From assembly GCA_022747635.1 (NCBI GenBank), contig JAKTNV010000005.1:41678238-41742237 (forward strand): DNA of 64,000 nt, written 5' to 3'. The position numbers and the translations under genes are program-made. Positions 49,600-60,865 of this stretch are shown here, piece by piece; position 1 is the stretch's first letter, and every line of letters starts with the position of its first letter. Under the pieces are notes generated by a model. That model ran no database searches and was not told where the DNA came from. It saw only the letters and a program-made list of their open reading frames with translations. Source of the DNA: Hetaerina americana (Eukaryota > Arthropoda > Insecta > Odonata > Calopterygidae).

Positions 49600-50290
49600 G
49601 AACATATTTGAACAAGTACTTTAAATTCTTCGAAGTACTGTCCTTGGGCCTCTACATATTTTTCCAGTGAGATTCTGCCATGACCAGTGCGCGCCCTGGA
49701 AGGCGTGTTTCAGGGACCTCTCGCAAGGTATTCGTCACGGCTGATTGGATCTCTTCTATGGACGAAAAACGGGTTCCTTTTAGAGTTGCTTCAATCCTAG
49801 GGAATAAAAAGAAGTCTTCTGGAGCGACGTTAAGACTATAGGGGGGGTGGGGCAGCATTGGCACCTGGTGCTTGGCCAGGACCTCGCGGACTCGTAGCGT
49901 GTTGTGGTGAGGAGCGTTGTCGTGATGAAGTTGCCAGGTAGCGGAAATGTCTTTTCTCGTCCTCATGACCCTTTTTTGGAGTCTCTCCAGCTCATCCACG
50001 GAGTAGGCGGCGTTTACTGTCTGTCCTTGAGGAACAAACTCTTTATGGACCACTCCTTTGCTGTCGAAAAAGGCAATGAGCATTGTTTTCACTTTTGATT
50101 TGCTCATTCCTTCCTTGCTCAACCAACCTCTTCCTGGCCCTCCTTAACGGCCTTTAACCATCCCGAAACTTGTGAGTAGGGCAGAGCAGAGTCTCGTAAG
50201 CCTCACGAATCATTTTGTTAGTCTCCTCAAGAGATTTTTTCAGTTTAGTTCAGACTTAATCGCGTAATGTTGCTCGTTCGTTGATTCCAT
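49600..50290 (-). pseudogene. mariner transposase pseudogene
   Basis: The catalytic part (50122-49652) is an open 156-codon frame. It contains the first Asp region (TMLIAFFDSKGVVHKEFVPQ), then HHDNAP with the second Asp, and PHPPYSLNVAPEDFFLFP with the third. Exactly 34 residues separate the last two Asp residues, the DD34D mariner signature. The usual SPDL motif is altered to SLNV. Upstream, an ATG at 50290 opens a short frame, and frameshifted remnants with MIREAYE and KAVKEGQEEV match the N-terminal DNA-binding region. The segment between is deleted. Near 49670 the frame shifts: the open frame stops after HWKN while the neighbouring frame carries the typical mariner C terminus LEKYVEAQGQYFEEF. 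No functional transposase is expected. Confidence 0.88.
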
Positions 50291-50466
50291 TTTTTTCGTG
50301 ACACGGTCTGCGGGCAGAGGTTTACAATAACGGACGTCCTGCTGCTTCCACAGCTTGAAGACCACTAAGACTAGGTTTCGCGGTAAAGCTTAGCCTCCCT
50401 TCCCCTACCTACTCCAAGTGGTTCTATCCCAATCCAGCCAATAGGAGCGGTGCGGGAAATTCAATG

Positions 50467-50490
50467 GCTTTACTTTCGTAACGTACCGTG
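50467..50490. repeat. mariner terminal inverted repeat, end B
   Basis: Last 24 bp of the element, next to TA at 50491-50492. This is the end upstream of the transposase. Confidence 0.7.
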
Positions 50491-50569
50491 TACCATTCAA
50501 AAATCCGTTGTATTAGCGTCTACATAACAGTTTACTTAAACATTTTCTCTTTTTTTCCGGTATCATTAG

Positions 50570-50889
50570 GACCTTGAATAACAACAACCTGACATGGCTG
50601 GGCCGCGAACTCTTCGAGCACATGTACAGGCTCCGAATTCTCCGGTTAGGTGACAACAGCTTCACTTGCGACTGTCGTCTCTCCTGGCTTCCGAGGTTCC
50701 TACGGAGGTCCCCGGCGGCTGCGTCCCGGCCACCTCCCGCAGCAGCGGCTCTCACCACAATCGGCGCTCCTGCTTCCGCTTCCTCCCCTCTCGGAAGCTC
50801 TTCCTGGTCGGCGCCAAGGTGCGCCTCGCCCAACCACCTCCGCGGTCATGCCATAGCTGACCTGCACGAGGCCGAGATGAAGTGCTCCG
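50570..50889 (+). CDS. sli: slit exon: last LRR and C-terminal cysteine cap of domain 1
   Basis: A 320-bp exon lies between TATCATTAG and GTAAGT. It starts with the last base of a split codon and ends with one base of the next, so its phase joins the previous exon. It encodes TLNNNNLTWLGRELFEHMY, then LRLGDNSFTCDCRLSWL (the CxCxLxWL start of an LRR C-cap), and finishes with RCASPNHLRGHAIADLHE and MKCS. All four cap cysteines are present. Between FLRRSP and PRC there are roughly 25-30 residues of Ala/Pro/Ser-rich sequence where Slit proteins I know have about 7-8 (e.g. RLAPYT in Drosophila). The extra length keeps the reading frame. The next exon, expected to start the second LRR domain, is not found in the window. 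Confidence 0.93.
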
Positions 50890-52480
50890 GTAAGTGCAAG
50901 AGTTCATTATATCCTTAGCTCCTCAGGTTCCTCGGTCATTTGTCAATTTCTTGTGTACCTTGGAAAAATACATGTATATTTTCAATTTCTAAGTCTATGA
51001 CTAGAAGAGATGGGCAAAATCAGTGCGGGTCATCGCGTCTCAGGTTTAAATTTGTGTGAATCTTGCTCGTATATCCAAAATTTTGGAAAGGAAAGGGAAT
51101 CATATTCTTCTGGAAGTCCAGCTCTATTTTTCCAGTCCAGTATAGGGCACGTATTATTTTAATTGCATCTTGACTTTTCCTATTTCCAGCTTTTTTAATA
51201 AGTTTGTGGAAGCCTTGTCGATACTGAGCACCCAAGACTGTGGCATCAAATTTTTCCCTTATTTAAAGGTGTCATTTATAGCCTAGTATCAATTCTCTGT
51301 TAACTACTTCTTACCTCTTCTAACATGCAAAACATTATTTCCATTCCTGCGCTTTCATCTTTATTCAATTCGTACTCATCGGTGGGAATGCCATACTTTT
51401 GTCCCGAGGTGCTTTGAACCTGGCGCTACAATTGAAATTCCTTTCTTTGGAAGCTTAAACTTTTCCACGCTATGCATTGCCGTAAATATTTCACTCCCAG
51501 GATTTTCTTGCCTTTTGGATAGTTTTTATTATTTTTATACTCGTAAATATATCTTCTTTTGTCCTCAAGTTTGTGTGCTGCGTTTCCTTTTAATTAGTTC
51601 CATCACCTTTTCTGTAGTCCAATTCAACTTCTTAATTTTAGGTTGTCTTCTAGTAATAGCTTTAATTGCGGATTACAGTGATTATAATATGACATTTTTA
51701 TATTTTTACTATACCGAGCTCGTCATCGGCATTTTGTTATAAATTTTTTTTAAGAACTTAGAGGCGAGCGAGTTCCACTTAAATTTTCCAACCTGTCTTA
51801 TTCAGCTTTCTTTTAATTTCTTCAGATAACGCTTAATGATTGCTGTCTTATGATAAATAAAATATTATAATTAATAATTATATGGATATTATTATGATAT
51901 ATTGAATTATATATGATAATAATTAATAATCTGCTGTTTTTCGTCGATAATAAAAATTAATCAGGTATTAATCAACATTTTTATTTTTCCCCTCTATAAT
52001 ACGATGTACCAGATGTATTAAAACATTTCTGTATTATAATTACACTTTTTTGAGTTAATTCTTTTACGCAAAACTAGTGAAAAAAGAAATCCATTACACT
52101 GTCCATGATTCTTAGGTTGTTTTTATCATTGAAATATGCATCCCTGCCCACAAAATATTAAGGGAATTAATATATTTTTTTAATCTTGTGATCCTGAGAA
52201 GCATTAGCATATGTAAATCAAGAATATGTTTATTTCACGAAAAAATCTTTTTATATTTTACTTGTCTCAAGCTTACTTCAGCAATTAAATAAAATTCAGA
52301 GCAGCGATAAATATTTCCTTCAAACATAAGCGCCTCATTCGCGGTACATTAGATATCTCCTTCATCAAATTCCGCACACGAACGTAACTCTATCCGGCGT
52401 TCCCTTAAGTACACACAGAAAATGGTTAATTCATTCGTTAGTGAGAGGAATTCGAGAAGAAGTCCAACGTACCGTGGAAA
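50890..52480 (+). other. sli: slit intron, proximal part
   Basis: AT-rich. 51861-51932 is almost pure A/T with overlapping inverted repeats (ATAATTAATAATTAT; ATATATGATAATAATTAATA). No exon seen. Confidence 0.6.
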
Positions 52481-52700
52481 TGTAAATCGTATTCAACAGG
52501 TAAAATAGGGAGTTAAATGCTCTATCTCTCTCTCTGAAAGGCAAGGTGCGTAGGGCACACTGGTGAGAGGTAATGCCGCAGAAATTGAGACGCCGGGGGA
52601 GAGTGGGTAGGAGAATGAGAACGTGGCAGGAGGAGGCGGCATTAATGGTCTCATGAGTCTTGGACCGTTATCCTCCCGCGCCCCCCGCACCACTCCTCGG
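52481..52700. repeat. Small purine-rich island
   Basis: G/A-rich + strand at about 52540-52640 (gagagtgggtaggagaatgag), followed by a short C-rich run at 52670-52700. Confidence 0.4.
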
Positions 52701-54480
52701 GAGGGGATTTGAAAGGGATGGGCTGGTTGCATATGGCGATTGCTGCGCGTTGGACCGCAAGATCTCCATCTCCAAAGCGGCTCACTGTTGGAGGTTTATT
52801 TCTTTGTTCCAGGTTTATTTTCGAGTTTATGCATGCTATACTGAACTCTCAACATTGACGGGTATAGAAATTGTGAAATCTCTTATCACTAAAGTTAAAG
52901 ATTGCCGAATATGTTGGGTAAACTATTTAAGTGGCTTAGTAATCGTTTTGTTAGATTCATTTTCTAATGAACAGTTTTCGTACAGAAATGTTCTCCGTAT
53001 TGGTATTTTGGATGACATTTTTCTAGTTTCCATATTGTTTGGAAATATAGCGTGATAGCGTGAAACATTCTATTTATATTTGGTAGAATCCGTCTAAATG
53101 GGATTTCATCTTGAGCCGTATTTGATTGTGTAATTATTATTTGCGAATGGCCAGTGAAAAAATAACCTTTTATAAGCTATAGGGTCATATGTGTTTGCTT
53201 TTGTGTTATAGTAAATCCATATTGATATTATCATTGATCATTTTAATAATGCAAAATGATCTGCCCCAAAGTGGCTGAAATTTAATTGGAATGAATTGAA
53301 AGAAGTTTTGGATGATGGATCTTGTTTATCTTGTATTATAAATACTATAATATACGTACCATGTAATATATATTAAATGTAATATATCATGCATAAATAT
53401 TGATCAAAATTATATCTTTTCGATTGAGATGCATATCTAAGTAAACGTATACTTCTTTGAATAACATCTATTGTTTTTTCTACGCAGAAATAGCTGTAAA
53501 AATATTCTCTCTTGTGCAAAAACAGTTTCAAGCATTCCAAATGACATTGGGAATAGAATGGGAGGCTTTTCAGCCAAGTGTAAGTTGATGGAGAGTAATT
53601 ATTTTCTTTCTGGGAAACCCTGAGGTTCTCCATTGAAAACACCAAGTGTTATTCTAGCAGGCGTGAACGTATTGTCGTGGTAAAATGCCTTGTCCTTAAC
53701 CCAGGATTCCTCTCTCTCTTCTCATATACGTGCGAGTGTTAAGTATATAAGCATCCGAGAGGGTATTTAGATAGCATCGAAACAATAGCTAAGCTTTTCC
53801 AAGTAGACTGAGGGAGTTCGCAGGGAGCTCTGAGCCCTGAGTTGGAAGGTGGATTTGTAATAGACAGTATTAATATGACAACCTGAGGTGTATTACGAAT
53901 AAAACTGAGGAGAAACAATTGAAAGCATTGCATAATGCCTGTGGTTTGTTTTTAATTTGAGTTTCATATTGATCAAGCTAATGGTTTACTAGAATTCCAT
54001 TTTCATAGTCCATCACTCTTCTGAAAGCGTTTGCATTGTGTAATCCTACCGTCACAATTGAGGGTAGGTGTCATTCAAAGTTGTTTTTATCAAATCTACA
54101 GTTTCGCTAGATAACCATATTTAGCATTAGAAATAATTCCAATATCTTCTCTTTTAATCTGAGGAAGTATTAATTTGGGAATCAGATCTAGATCGGTGGT
54201 TAAATTAATATTAATAGCGAGACAATAGCGTGATTTGCAGCATACTTCTCCCAAATGAGAGCGTTCAATAAATTTCGCTTGACCCAATAACTACTTTAAA
54301 AGCGTATTGGCATGGTATCGACGCCAAAATAATTCTAACCAACTCATCGCTACGCTACAGTTGGTGCATTTTTTCGATTCGGCATTTTTTCTACCCTTCG
54401 TATATGCTGGATAGGTGAAAGTTGTGGGACCGTAATTGCTAATTTGTGAGCGCACTGGGGGTAGCTTTTATTTTCTTCTG
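52701..54480. other. AT-rich intronic spacer, no exon seen
   Basis: A 131-codon frame at 52660-53055 has balanced residues but no recognised domain or matching splice sites. Confidence 0.5.
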
Positions 54481-54750
54481 TACCCCAAGACCCCGAAGCT
54501 CACCACATCCCTTTATCTCTCCATCCCTCCTCGTTCTCTTTGCCCCGAGGTTCTCTCTTCTTCTCCATTCCTCTTTCGTTCTTTTCCTCCCTCGCCGCCA
54601 CTTCTACCCTCCGGCACCGTTCATCCCAATTCCAAAATTGGTCTGCTTATTTTTTCAAGTAGTTTCGTTTTCCTCTGTCTCTTGGCTCTCTCTCTCTCTC
54701 TCTCTCTCCCCTATCCGTTCCCTTCCTATTTTCTTCAGTGATATACATCT
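54481..54750. repeat. Pyrimidine-rich island with (TC)n
   Basis: C/T-rich + strand, including about 12 CT units at 54686-54709. Confidence 0.6.
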
Positions 54751-55400
54751 CTCATATCTCTCGCTTTCTGTTGAAGGTGCCTTAGGTCACCATTGATCCC
54801 GTTTTAATCCTTCTTTCAGTCGAATTTTCATGTAGCCTGAAGGGATCCAACGTTCTAGTGGTATCAAAATCGACGGACAGTGATAATGTGTATGATAAAA
54901 GAAATTTATTTATGTGTTGTATTAATTAATCAAAACATGTGAAAAAGGAATTAGGTTTTCACACGCATTCACTGGGAAGTGTATTTTAAACCTTTCTTGT
55001 GGCTATGAATTTATTCAAAATGCTGGTTTCATCTGATTTGAAAACCTTTAGATATTGTTTCATTAAATTATATAGCTTATTTTTAGTGTTTTATTAGTAT
55101 TATAGTATTATTATCATATTAACTTGGTATCTTACGTACAACTTCGTAAGGAAAGAAATTTTGTTCATATTTAGAAGAGAAATGGAATGAATCAATTTAA
55201 AATCTCAGTTTTAAAATTAAAGTAAAAAGTAAGATCTTAAGAGAAAAAATTGCAGGGTATTGTTTACTCTTGGCTTAAAAATTCATCCATGAATCATATA
55301 ATGTATATATTCGTTAATGAAATTGGTATCTCTATCCAGTTCGAAAACCATGGGGTCAGTCCCGCCGCACTGTGGACAACTTCACGTCAAAGTGTGCTCT
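54751..55400. other. AT-rich spacer, no gene seen
   Basis: No feature supported. Confidence 0.5.
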
Positions 55401-55629
55401 TTGGGCACCGTCAATTATCTACATCTTTTCATTACTCGGCTAATCCTTTTTCGTCCAGCTTATTTCTCTTCCACACAAACCTGCTGCCTCTGCTTATGTT
55501 GTCGAATGAGTTTCCCCGTCTTCTTTCCCAGAATTTCCGCGTTCTCCACACACCAACACAGCGGGTCCGTTCACCCTTTGTCATCCCTCATAGCTTTCCA
55601 CCCTTCCCTCATTCTTTCTCTCTCTCTCA

Positions 55630-55724
<95 letters not shown>
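55401..55724. repeat. Pyrimidine-rich island ending in (TC)n(AC)n
   Basis: The C/T-rich stretch runs into about 98 bp of TC repeat (55613-55710, four interruptions) and then about seven AC units (55711-55724). The 237- and 173-codon plus frames across it translate the repeat as Ser-Leu and are not genes. Confidence 0.8.
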
Positions 55725-55725
<1 letters not shown>

Positions 55726-56284
55726 GACACAATCACGGAAAAGTTGGTTCACTCATACTTTTAGTGAGTGAGTTGCATTCCCTCTTCCTTGTGGAAAATC
55801 CACGAAAGCTTTTCAATTTCCTCTTTCTCAATCACTTTCTTTTTAATGGCATAAAAGGACATGGTAGTATTGTTTCCCAATCATATTGGACAATCATTTC
55901 TTACGTACATTCTTTGAATCAAAGTTTTATGAGGTTGCTGAGGAGGCTAGTTTTATATTTAATACTAATTTTTATGTATAATTTATATACTTGTCTACAT
56001 TTCGTAACGTTCTTATTGCCACTATTTTAATATTATTAAGTTGTGCCGGGCTACATCTTTCGTCTACTTTTCTTTGAATCAAATTTCAATAGATTTCTCA
56101 TTTATTCCTAAAGAAAATGTGGTTAACTCCTTTTTTTGATTTTATTCACACCACCTTTTATTTAAAAAAACAATATCTAATCACTTTTTTCCTTACACGT
56201 TAAAATTTTAATTTATCTCATCAGACGTCCGGAGAATGAAAAAGTACACGAGTAGTTATTGTCACACTGCAGCAAAGTAGATAG
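55725..56284. other. AT-rich spacer, no gene seen
   Basis: No feature supported. Confidence 0.5.
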
Positions 56285-56480
56285 ATATATGGATAAACGT
56301 CTTTATTCGGACGAAATTGGGTCCCGACTTGTATTTAATCCTTCATCAAGTACACGGCAATAATAATAAGAGGAAATATATGAGTATGGGTGGAAACACC
56401 TCTGTCAGCCGTAACCAGGTCTTGAACCTGAAATCTTGGCCATGTCGAATAACTTTGACATTCAGCTTATAGCTAATGCG
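56285..56480 (-). mobile_element. tRNA-derived SINE with a TTGATGAAGG tail
   Basis: On the minus strand, an A-box-like TAGCTATAAGCTG (56475-56463) is followed by a B box GGTTCAAGACC (56428-56418), a body of about 60 bp, then ACTTGATGAAGGATTAAATA (from 56350), GTCGGGACCC and CCGAATAAAGACG (ending near 56294). A polymerase III head joined to a conserved 3' tail is the usual SINE architecture, with the tail often borrowed from a partner LINE. The 3' boundary is approximate. Confidence 0.6.
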
Positions 56481-56940
56481 GAGGCATCGTTGTAAGTTAT
56501 CTGATTTAAGTTAATTTTGAAAGTATGTCATTACATTTCATTTGGCTTTCATCCTCTCTCAAACGTTTATTATTGCATCTGCTTGCTTTCCCATGGGGAG
56601 GTTTCCTGAGCAGCTGAATGTAAATGACATTAAAATCTAATGAATTTCGCTGAAGTTATCTCCGATGGTAACTTCTAGGCGTTCGAAATTTCTTTTGTTA
56701 TGACTTCATTGCTGAATGTTGGTAGATTCCAATCGGTTTGAAGCATCAGTTAATCGCTGTGGAATTATGATAAAATTTAAATGACATCATGAATTCGTAA
56801 TCTCGTCGAAAGTATTATTTGTGCTTAACTCGCGATAGATTTTTGTTTTTCCTTCAATTTTGTAATTCCGATATATTCTCTACTCGTCGCATTCCAAATT
56901 TGAGTTCTCTTCCTCGCGGCTGATTTTTCCATATACCTTC
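56481..56940. other. AT-rich spacer, no gene seen
   Basis: No feature supported. Confidence 0.5.
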
Positions 56941-57340
56941 CGATAGCATTATGTGTAGTTTTCATTCTCTCTCACTTTTTTTCCTCGCCGCATTTCCATA
57001 ATTTTGCTCGTTTGTCCGCCGCTTCCAATTCCATTTCTTCCTTTATTTTTCTCATCATCGTCGTCGTTCCTCTCTTTCTGTTTTAACGCAGCCGCTCTTC
57101 TCCGCCACCTTCCGAGCCTACGACGCGACATCCCTTCCCACTTTCCTTTGATGGAGGGAAGAGGTTTGCGCGTGTCCTCTGGAATGACCACGTTTTCCCA
57201 CAGACGACAAATAAACCACCCTTACTTGTCATTTGTCAGCGGAGGTGAGGGATTCGGTGGCTCCTTCCCTTCGCACTGTGCGTGGTCTCAGTATGACCAT
57301 TCCTTTTCATAAGTCACCTCTGCATCCCCTTCCCTCCATC
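56941..57340. repeat. Pyrimidine-rich island
   Basis: C/T-rich + strand (ttccatttcttcctttatttttctc; ccgctcttctccgccacc), with a tcatcatcgtcgtcg stretch at about 57052-57066. Confidence 0.45.
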
Positions 57341-58007
57341 CATCCCCGGTATATATGGCTTATGTCAAGGTGCATGCTTTCAGATAAATGACTGGCAATC
57401 ATTATAATTTAGGTTAAGTAAAAGATATGAGTCCAAAATTTTAAGTCATAATTCCAAATCATAAATTCAGGTTCTACCTTGCACGCTTTTGGAAACTTCT
57501 CAGGAGAGCTCCTTGTTAGTCACGAATCGTTTTAATTACCAGGTTTTATTATAACATGCTGATTGATGAGTGCTTGGTACCGTGTACACAAATACAGTCC
57601 GTGAAAGAAATTTGGGGGAGTTAAGCGTTGATGAACTTGAATACTACCGCCGTTAGAAATTTCTATTCGATATATTCCCGTATATTTGTACCTTTAATGA
57701 GGCCACCCGCCACTGCTAATATCTTGACAGCCGTCTTACCCTTTTGCCTCACCTTACTGCCTTTTTTTCTTACCTTTCTGTCATACTTTGTCATTACTTT
57801 TATAAAAGTAACATAACAAGCATAGCACTTAAGAAAATATGTACTTAATGCCCATGTAAATTCTCAATGTAATGTTAGCTAACAAAATAGCTGAAAGTTT
57901 TGTAACAAGAGGGAAAAGCCAAAGCAGATACCTTTCGCTTTTGTTGCATAATCATTTAAACTATTAGTTTTTCCATTCGATGTCTTCAGGCTCAACTTTG
58001 TGGAAAT
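57341..58007. other. AT-rich spacer, no gene seen
   Basis: No feature supported. Confidence 0.5.
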
Positions 58008-58153
58008 CCATTATCACTGAAGTGAAAATACCGATATATCCTTCCACTCAATTTTATTCGGTACCTGAGGATCACGCCGATGCGTCGAAACTAGTTGTAC
58101 CGAATAAAATTGAGTGGAAGGATACACTGGTATTTTTAGTTCGGTGATAATAG
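58008..58153. mobile_element. Long inverted repeat around a hammerhead-like loop
   Basis: Left arm 58008-58064 and right arm 58097-58153 are complementary at 50 of 57 positions. The inner 28 bp (58037-58064 with 58097-58124) are perfect. The 32-nt loop (58065-58096) reads CTGAGGA, TC, ACGC, CGAT, GCGT, C, GAAA, matching the hammerhead core order CUGANGA, stem II, GAAA. CGAATAAAATTGAGTGGAAG follows in the right arm. Transcripts would fold into a long hairpin. The class is unclear: a MITE, or the end of a Penelope-like or LINE element. Confidence 0.7.
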
Positions 58154-58480
58154 TTTTCCGACTTCTACCGGATATTTCCTCTTATCGCAAGGATTCTTAT
58201 AATATTAAAAAATTCTCCTGCGACAATTATCACATGTAATCAACTTTCATCTTATTTGATTAAGAGCAAATTGGAATACCGAGTCGCTCGAATTGATTTC
58301 TTATTTCGGTCTCTTAAGAAATATTTCCAACGACATTTGTAATCAATGGTTTTCTTACCTCCCTCATTGCTGTCAGCGATCGTTGTTCAATGTCATGGAC
58401 TGTTTTCGATTCGTTGCACGAGAAAGTATAGTCAAATATGAACATTTCGCCCAATTGTAATCAGTCGGTTTCTAGGCATA
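58154..58480. other. Spacer, no gene seen
   Basis: AT-rich. No feature supported. Confidence 0.5.
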
Positions 58481-58985
58481 TGACCTTTTGTCCCCAGGAA
58501 ACGGGACCCTTTTCCCGTCCCCCATCACTCTGCCTCATATTACGGCCGAATCCCGATTACCCGTACGGCTGTCTTGCCCTTCGCTGCACACACTTTCATT
58601 GACGTTGTTTTCCGAAGTCCGAACCCCGGAACCTGTGAGAGAATCGTGGACGGGAGGAGGAGGGGGCGTGGGAGTGGGTTTCGGAAGCAAACTTGCCTCT
58701 GGCTGAAGCTATAAAAGGGAAGATGAGTGGGCGGAGAAAGGAATAGTGGGGAGGCGAAGACGTTAAAGGGAGGCGTATTAGACGACGAGTCGGTGACATC
58801 AAGTCTACCGGAAGGAGTGGCGAGAGGGATTGGGCGGCTGGCTTGTGGAATAGGCCAAGGGGCCCTGAGGCGGGGCTGGGTGGAGCTGGAACGGGTGCGT
58901 GTGGTTGTGCGTGTCTGTGGAGAAAGTAGTAAGGTCTAGAGGAAGAGGGAGACGATGAGACGGGGTCATCCTCGTTCATCCACTG
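58481..58985. repeat. Bipolar island, pyrimidine then purine
   Basis: 58495-58610 is C/T-rich and contains CGCTGCACACACTTTC (58582-58597). 58645-58970 is G/A-rich (gacgggaggaggagggggcg). The switch is near 58630. Confidence 0.55.
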
Positions 58986-60865
58986 GACTGCTGGAGGAGA
59001 GATTCTGGAATATATAGGGAAACTTCCTTAATCGGATGTCTCCCAATGGCGGCCACCAACATCTCTTCATAAGTTCTTCATTTTAACCGTTTAGAAAAAC
59101 CTCTTAAACCTTAACATTTAGTTTATGGGACAATTTAAGATGTCTTATCTTCTGTTAAATAATTCCATGGAATGGTCCCCTTTTCTATGATAAATGATGA
59201 ATTATTTCGAAGTACTCATATTTCTTGCCTCGCGCAGCTTCTTTAAACTATTTTACCGGTTTGATACTGATGAATACATTTTTGAAGATCTTAAAGAATG
59301 ATTTGTAAAAAATAGTTTACGGCAGTTAATTTAAAAAAAAAATAATAATATTTCAAATGAAGAGGAAGTTGATTCTATTGAAAATCTTACGTTAGCAAAT
59401 ATTATTAATCCCAACAGTTGAACTTGCTAGCAATACTCATTGAATACTGAGTCCATTCTGACTTGCGTAGACGTACGTATTTGCTGAATATTAGTAGAGT
59501 GTCTGAAATTAAAAAGGAACGAATTTATGGCCCATTTACACAAGCCAATTATGCAGTTATGTACATAATTATATGCTTCTCGGGAAGACGTATATATCAA
59601 TTGCTCATATGTAGGACCATACACATAAAAGAGCAGATTAAAATCTTTGAACTAACGGCTGCGCGCACTGTAATATATTCGTATGTTATCGACTGATCTA
59701 CACCGCGAATATTACTCATTCGAGAAACTCCTCGAGCTTGAGAGAGAAAGATCCCGTTTGAATAGATTCCAAGTTTCATTTAAAACGTAAGCCATTTTCT
59801 CTGTGTTTCTTAATTTTAGTTATCTATTTAAGACTCAATATATATGTTTAAAATTTATATTTTGGCTTAATTATAAGCGATGATTTAATGCTATTTAATC
59901 CAACAGATTCGGTAGTGTGGGGTCTTATGTTTGTAAAGTAACAGAGATGGTGGGATATTGAAATTACGGAAAGGTAGATTTTGAAAACAGTTTTAATAAA
60001 TCACGCCACATCAGTGATGTATACGCATTAATTCAAGGACAATATTCGTCTTTTAAGGAATTGAAATATGTCCATGTAGTGAAATGGGACTGGATCTGAA
60101 AGGTGTAGCGTATTGTGAACACCAATCTAGAAATCATAGAAAATTCATTAATTTTCAGGTGCTGCACATAAGAATGATTAATGTTCGAAATTCGACGGGT
60201 AATATAATCTCAAGTAGAATGTCTCAAGCGATCCACGTATCGTGATGTAAATATCCAATATCACATTCATAACTCGCATAGCAATTTTCATTCTGGATGC
60301 GGAATTCCGCTTTGTTTTACGTTACGTCGTATTTGATAAATATTCTCTGGCATTTGAAAATATCTCGACAGTGTGAAACCCCATCGTCTCCACGTGAAAT
60401 ATAGTGATTTGGAATATGTAAATATCGATATGAACGAAGTTGGTCTGCATCCTCTTCACCTTCGTATTATTTTAAGACCCGAATTTGGAACCGCTTCGCG
60501 CAGCCAAAATGTTACATGTATCCATCACTCTAATCGGGTGTAAGATTGGCCTGGGTAGTACGTAATCTGTGTGCAATCCACGTATTCTGGGCAAAGGGCC
60601 CAATTTCTTCACTCTTCCATGGCGAAGCTGCAGCTTCCCAGAAAGAGTTCGTATCCAAGAAATCAAATGTAGATTTCGGAACGCATCAACTGGGACTCGT
60701 ACCTAGGGCAGTCCAGTCAGTAGTCCCATGCTTTGCCCACTAGTTAGGTCACTGACATCACGTGGACAAAGTTTCACATCGCAAAGCATCAATTTCACGA
60801 CGCAATGAGATATCGCGCGATGAGCGCGGTCGTTTCCTGAGCCCACGCGGCGTATGGCTTGCTCT
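58986..60865. other. AT-rich spacer, no gene seen
   Basis: No feature supported. Confidence 0.55.

Larger units (their letters stand above)
49551..50490 (-). mobile_element. Internally deleted mariner (DD34D) copy
   Basis: A 940-bp element is bounded by degenerate terminal inverted repeats: CAGAGAGTGTTCCAAAAGTA at 49551 onward, and CACGGTACGTTACGAAAGTA reading inward from 50490, with 15 of 24 bases matching. TA dinucleotides flank both ends (49549-49550 and 50491-50492), as expected of mariner target duplication. It is antisense to slit. Intact mariners are about 1.3 kb, so about 350 bp is missing, and the gap falls between the helix-turn-helix part and the catalytic part of the transposase. 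The TIR divergence and frameshifts point to an old, inactive insertion. Confidence 0.88.
48923..50569 (+). other. sli: slit intron carrying a mariner remnant
   Basis: Begins GTAAGT and ends TATCATTAG. Most of its length is the truncated SINE (49285-49460) and the antisense mariner copy (49551-50490). Without the mariner copy the intron would be about 0.7 kb. Confidence 0.9.

Noticed and set aside
50700..50825. Cryptic intron within the third slit exon
   Set aside because: GT and AG dinucleotides exist and removal could keep frame, but it would also delete residues normally present in the LRR C-cap; an in-frame insertion fits better.
52660..53055. 131-codon plus frame in the putative slit intron
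   Set aside because: Does not match the second Slit LRR domain expected next, and lacks suitable splice boundaries.
55317..56030. 237-codon plus frame
   Set aside because: It translates the (TC)n(AC)n repeat as Ser-Leu and His-Thr runs.
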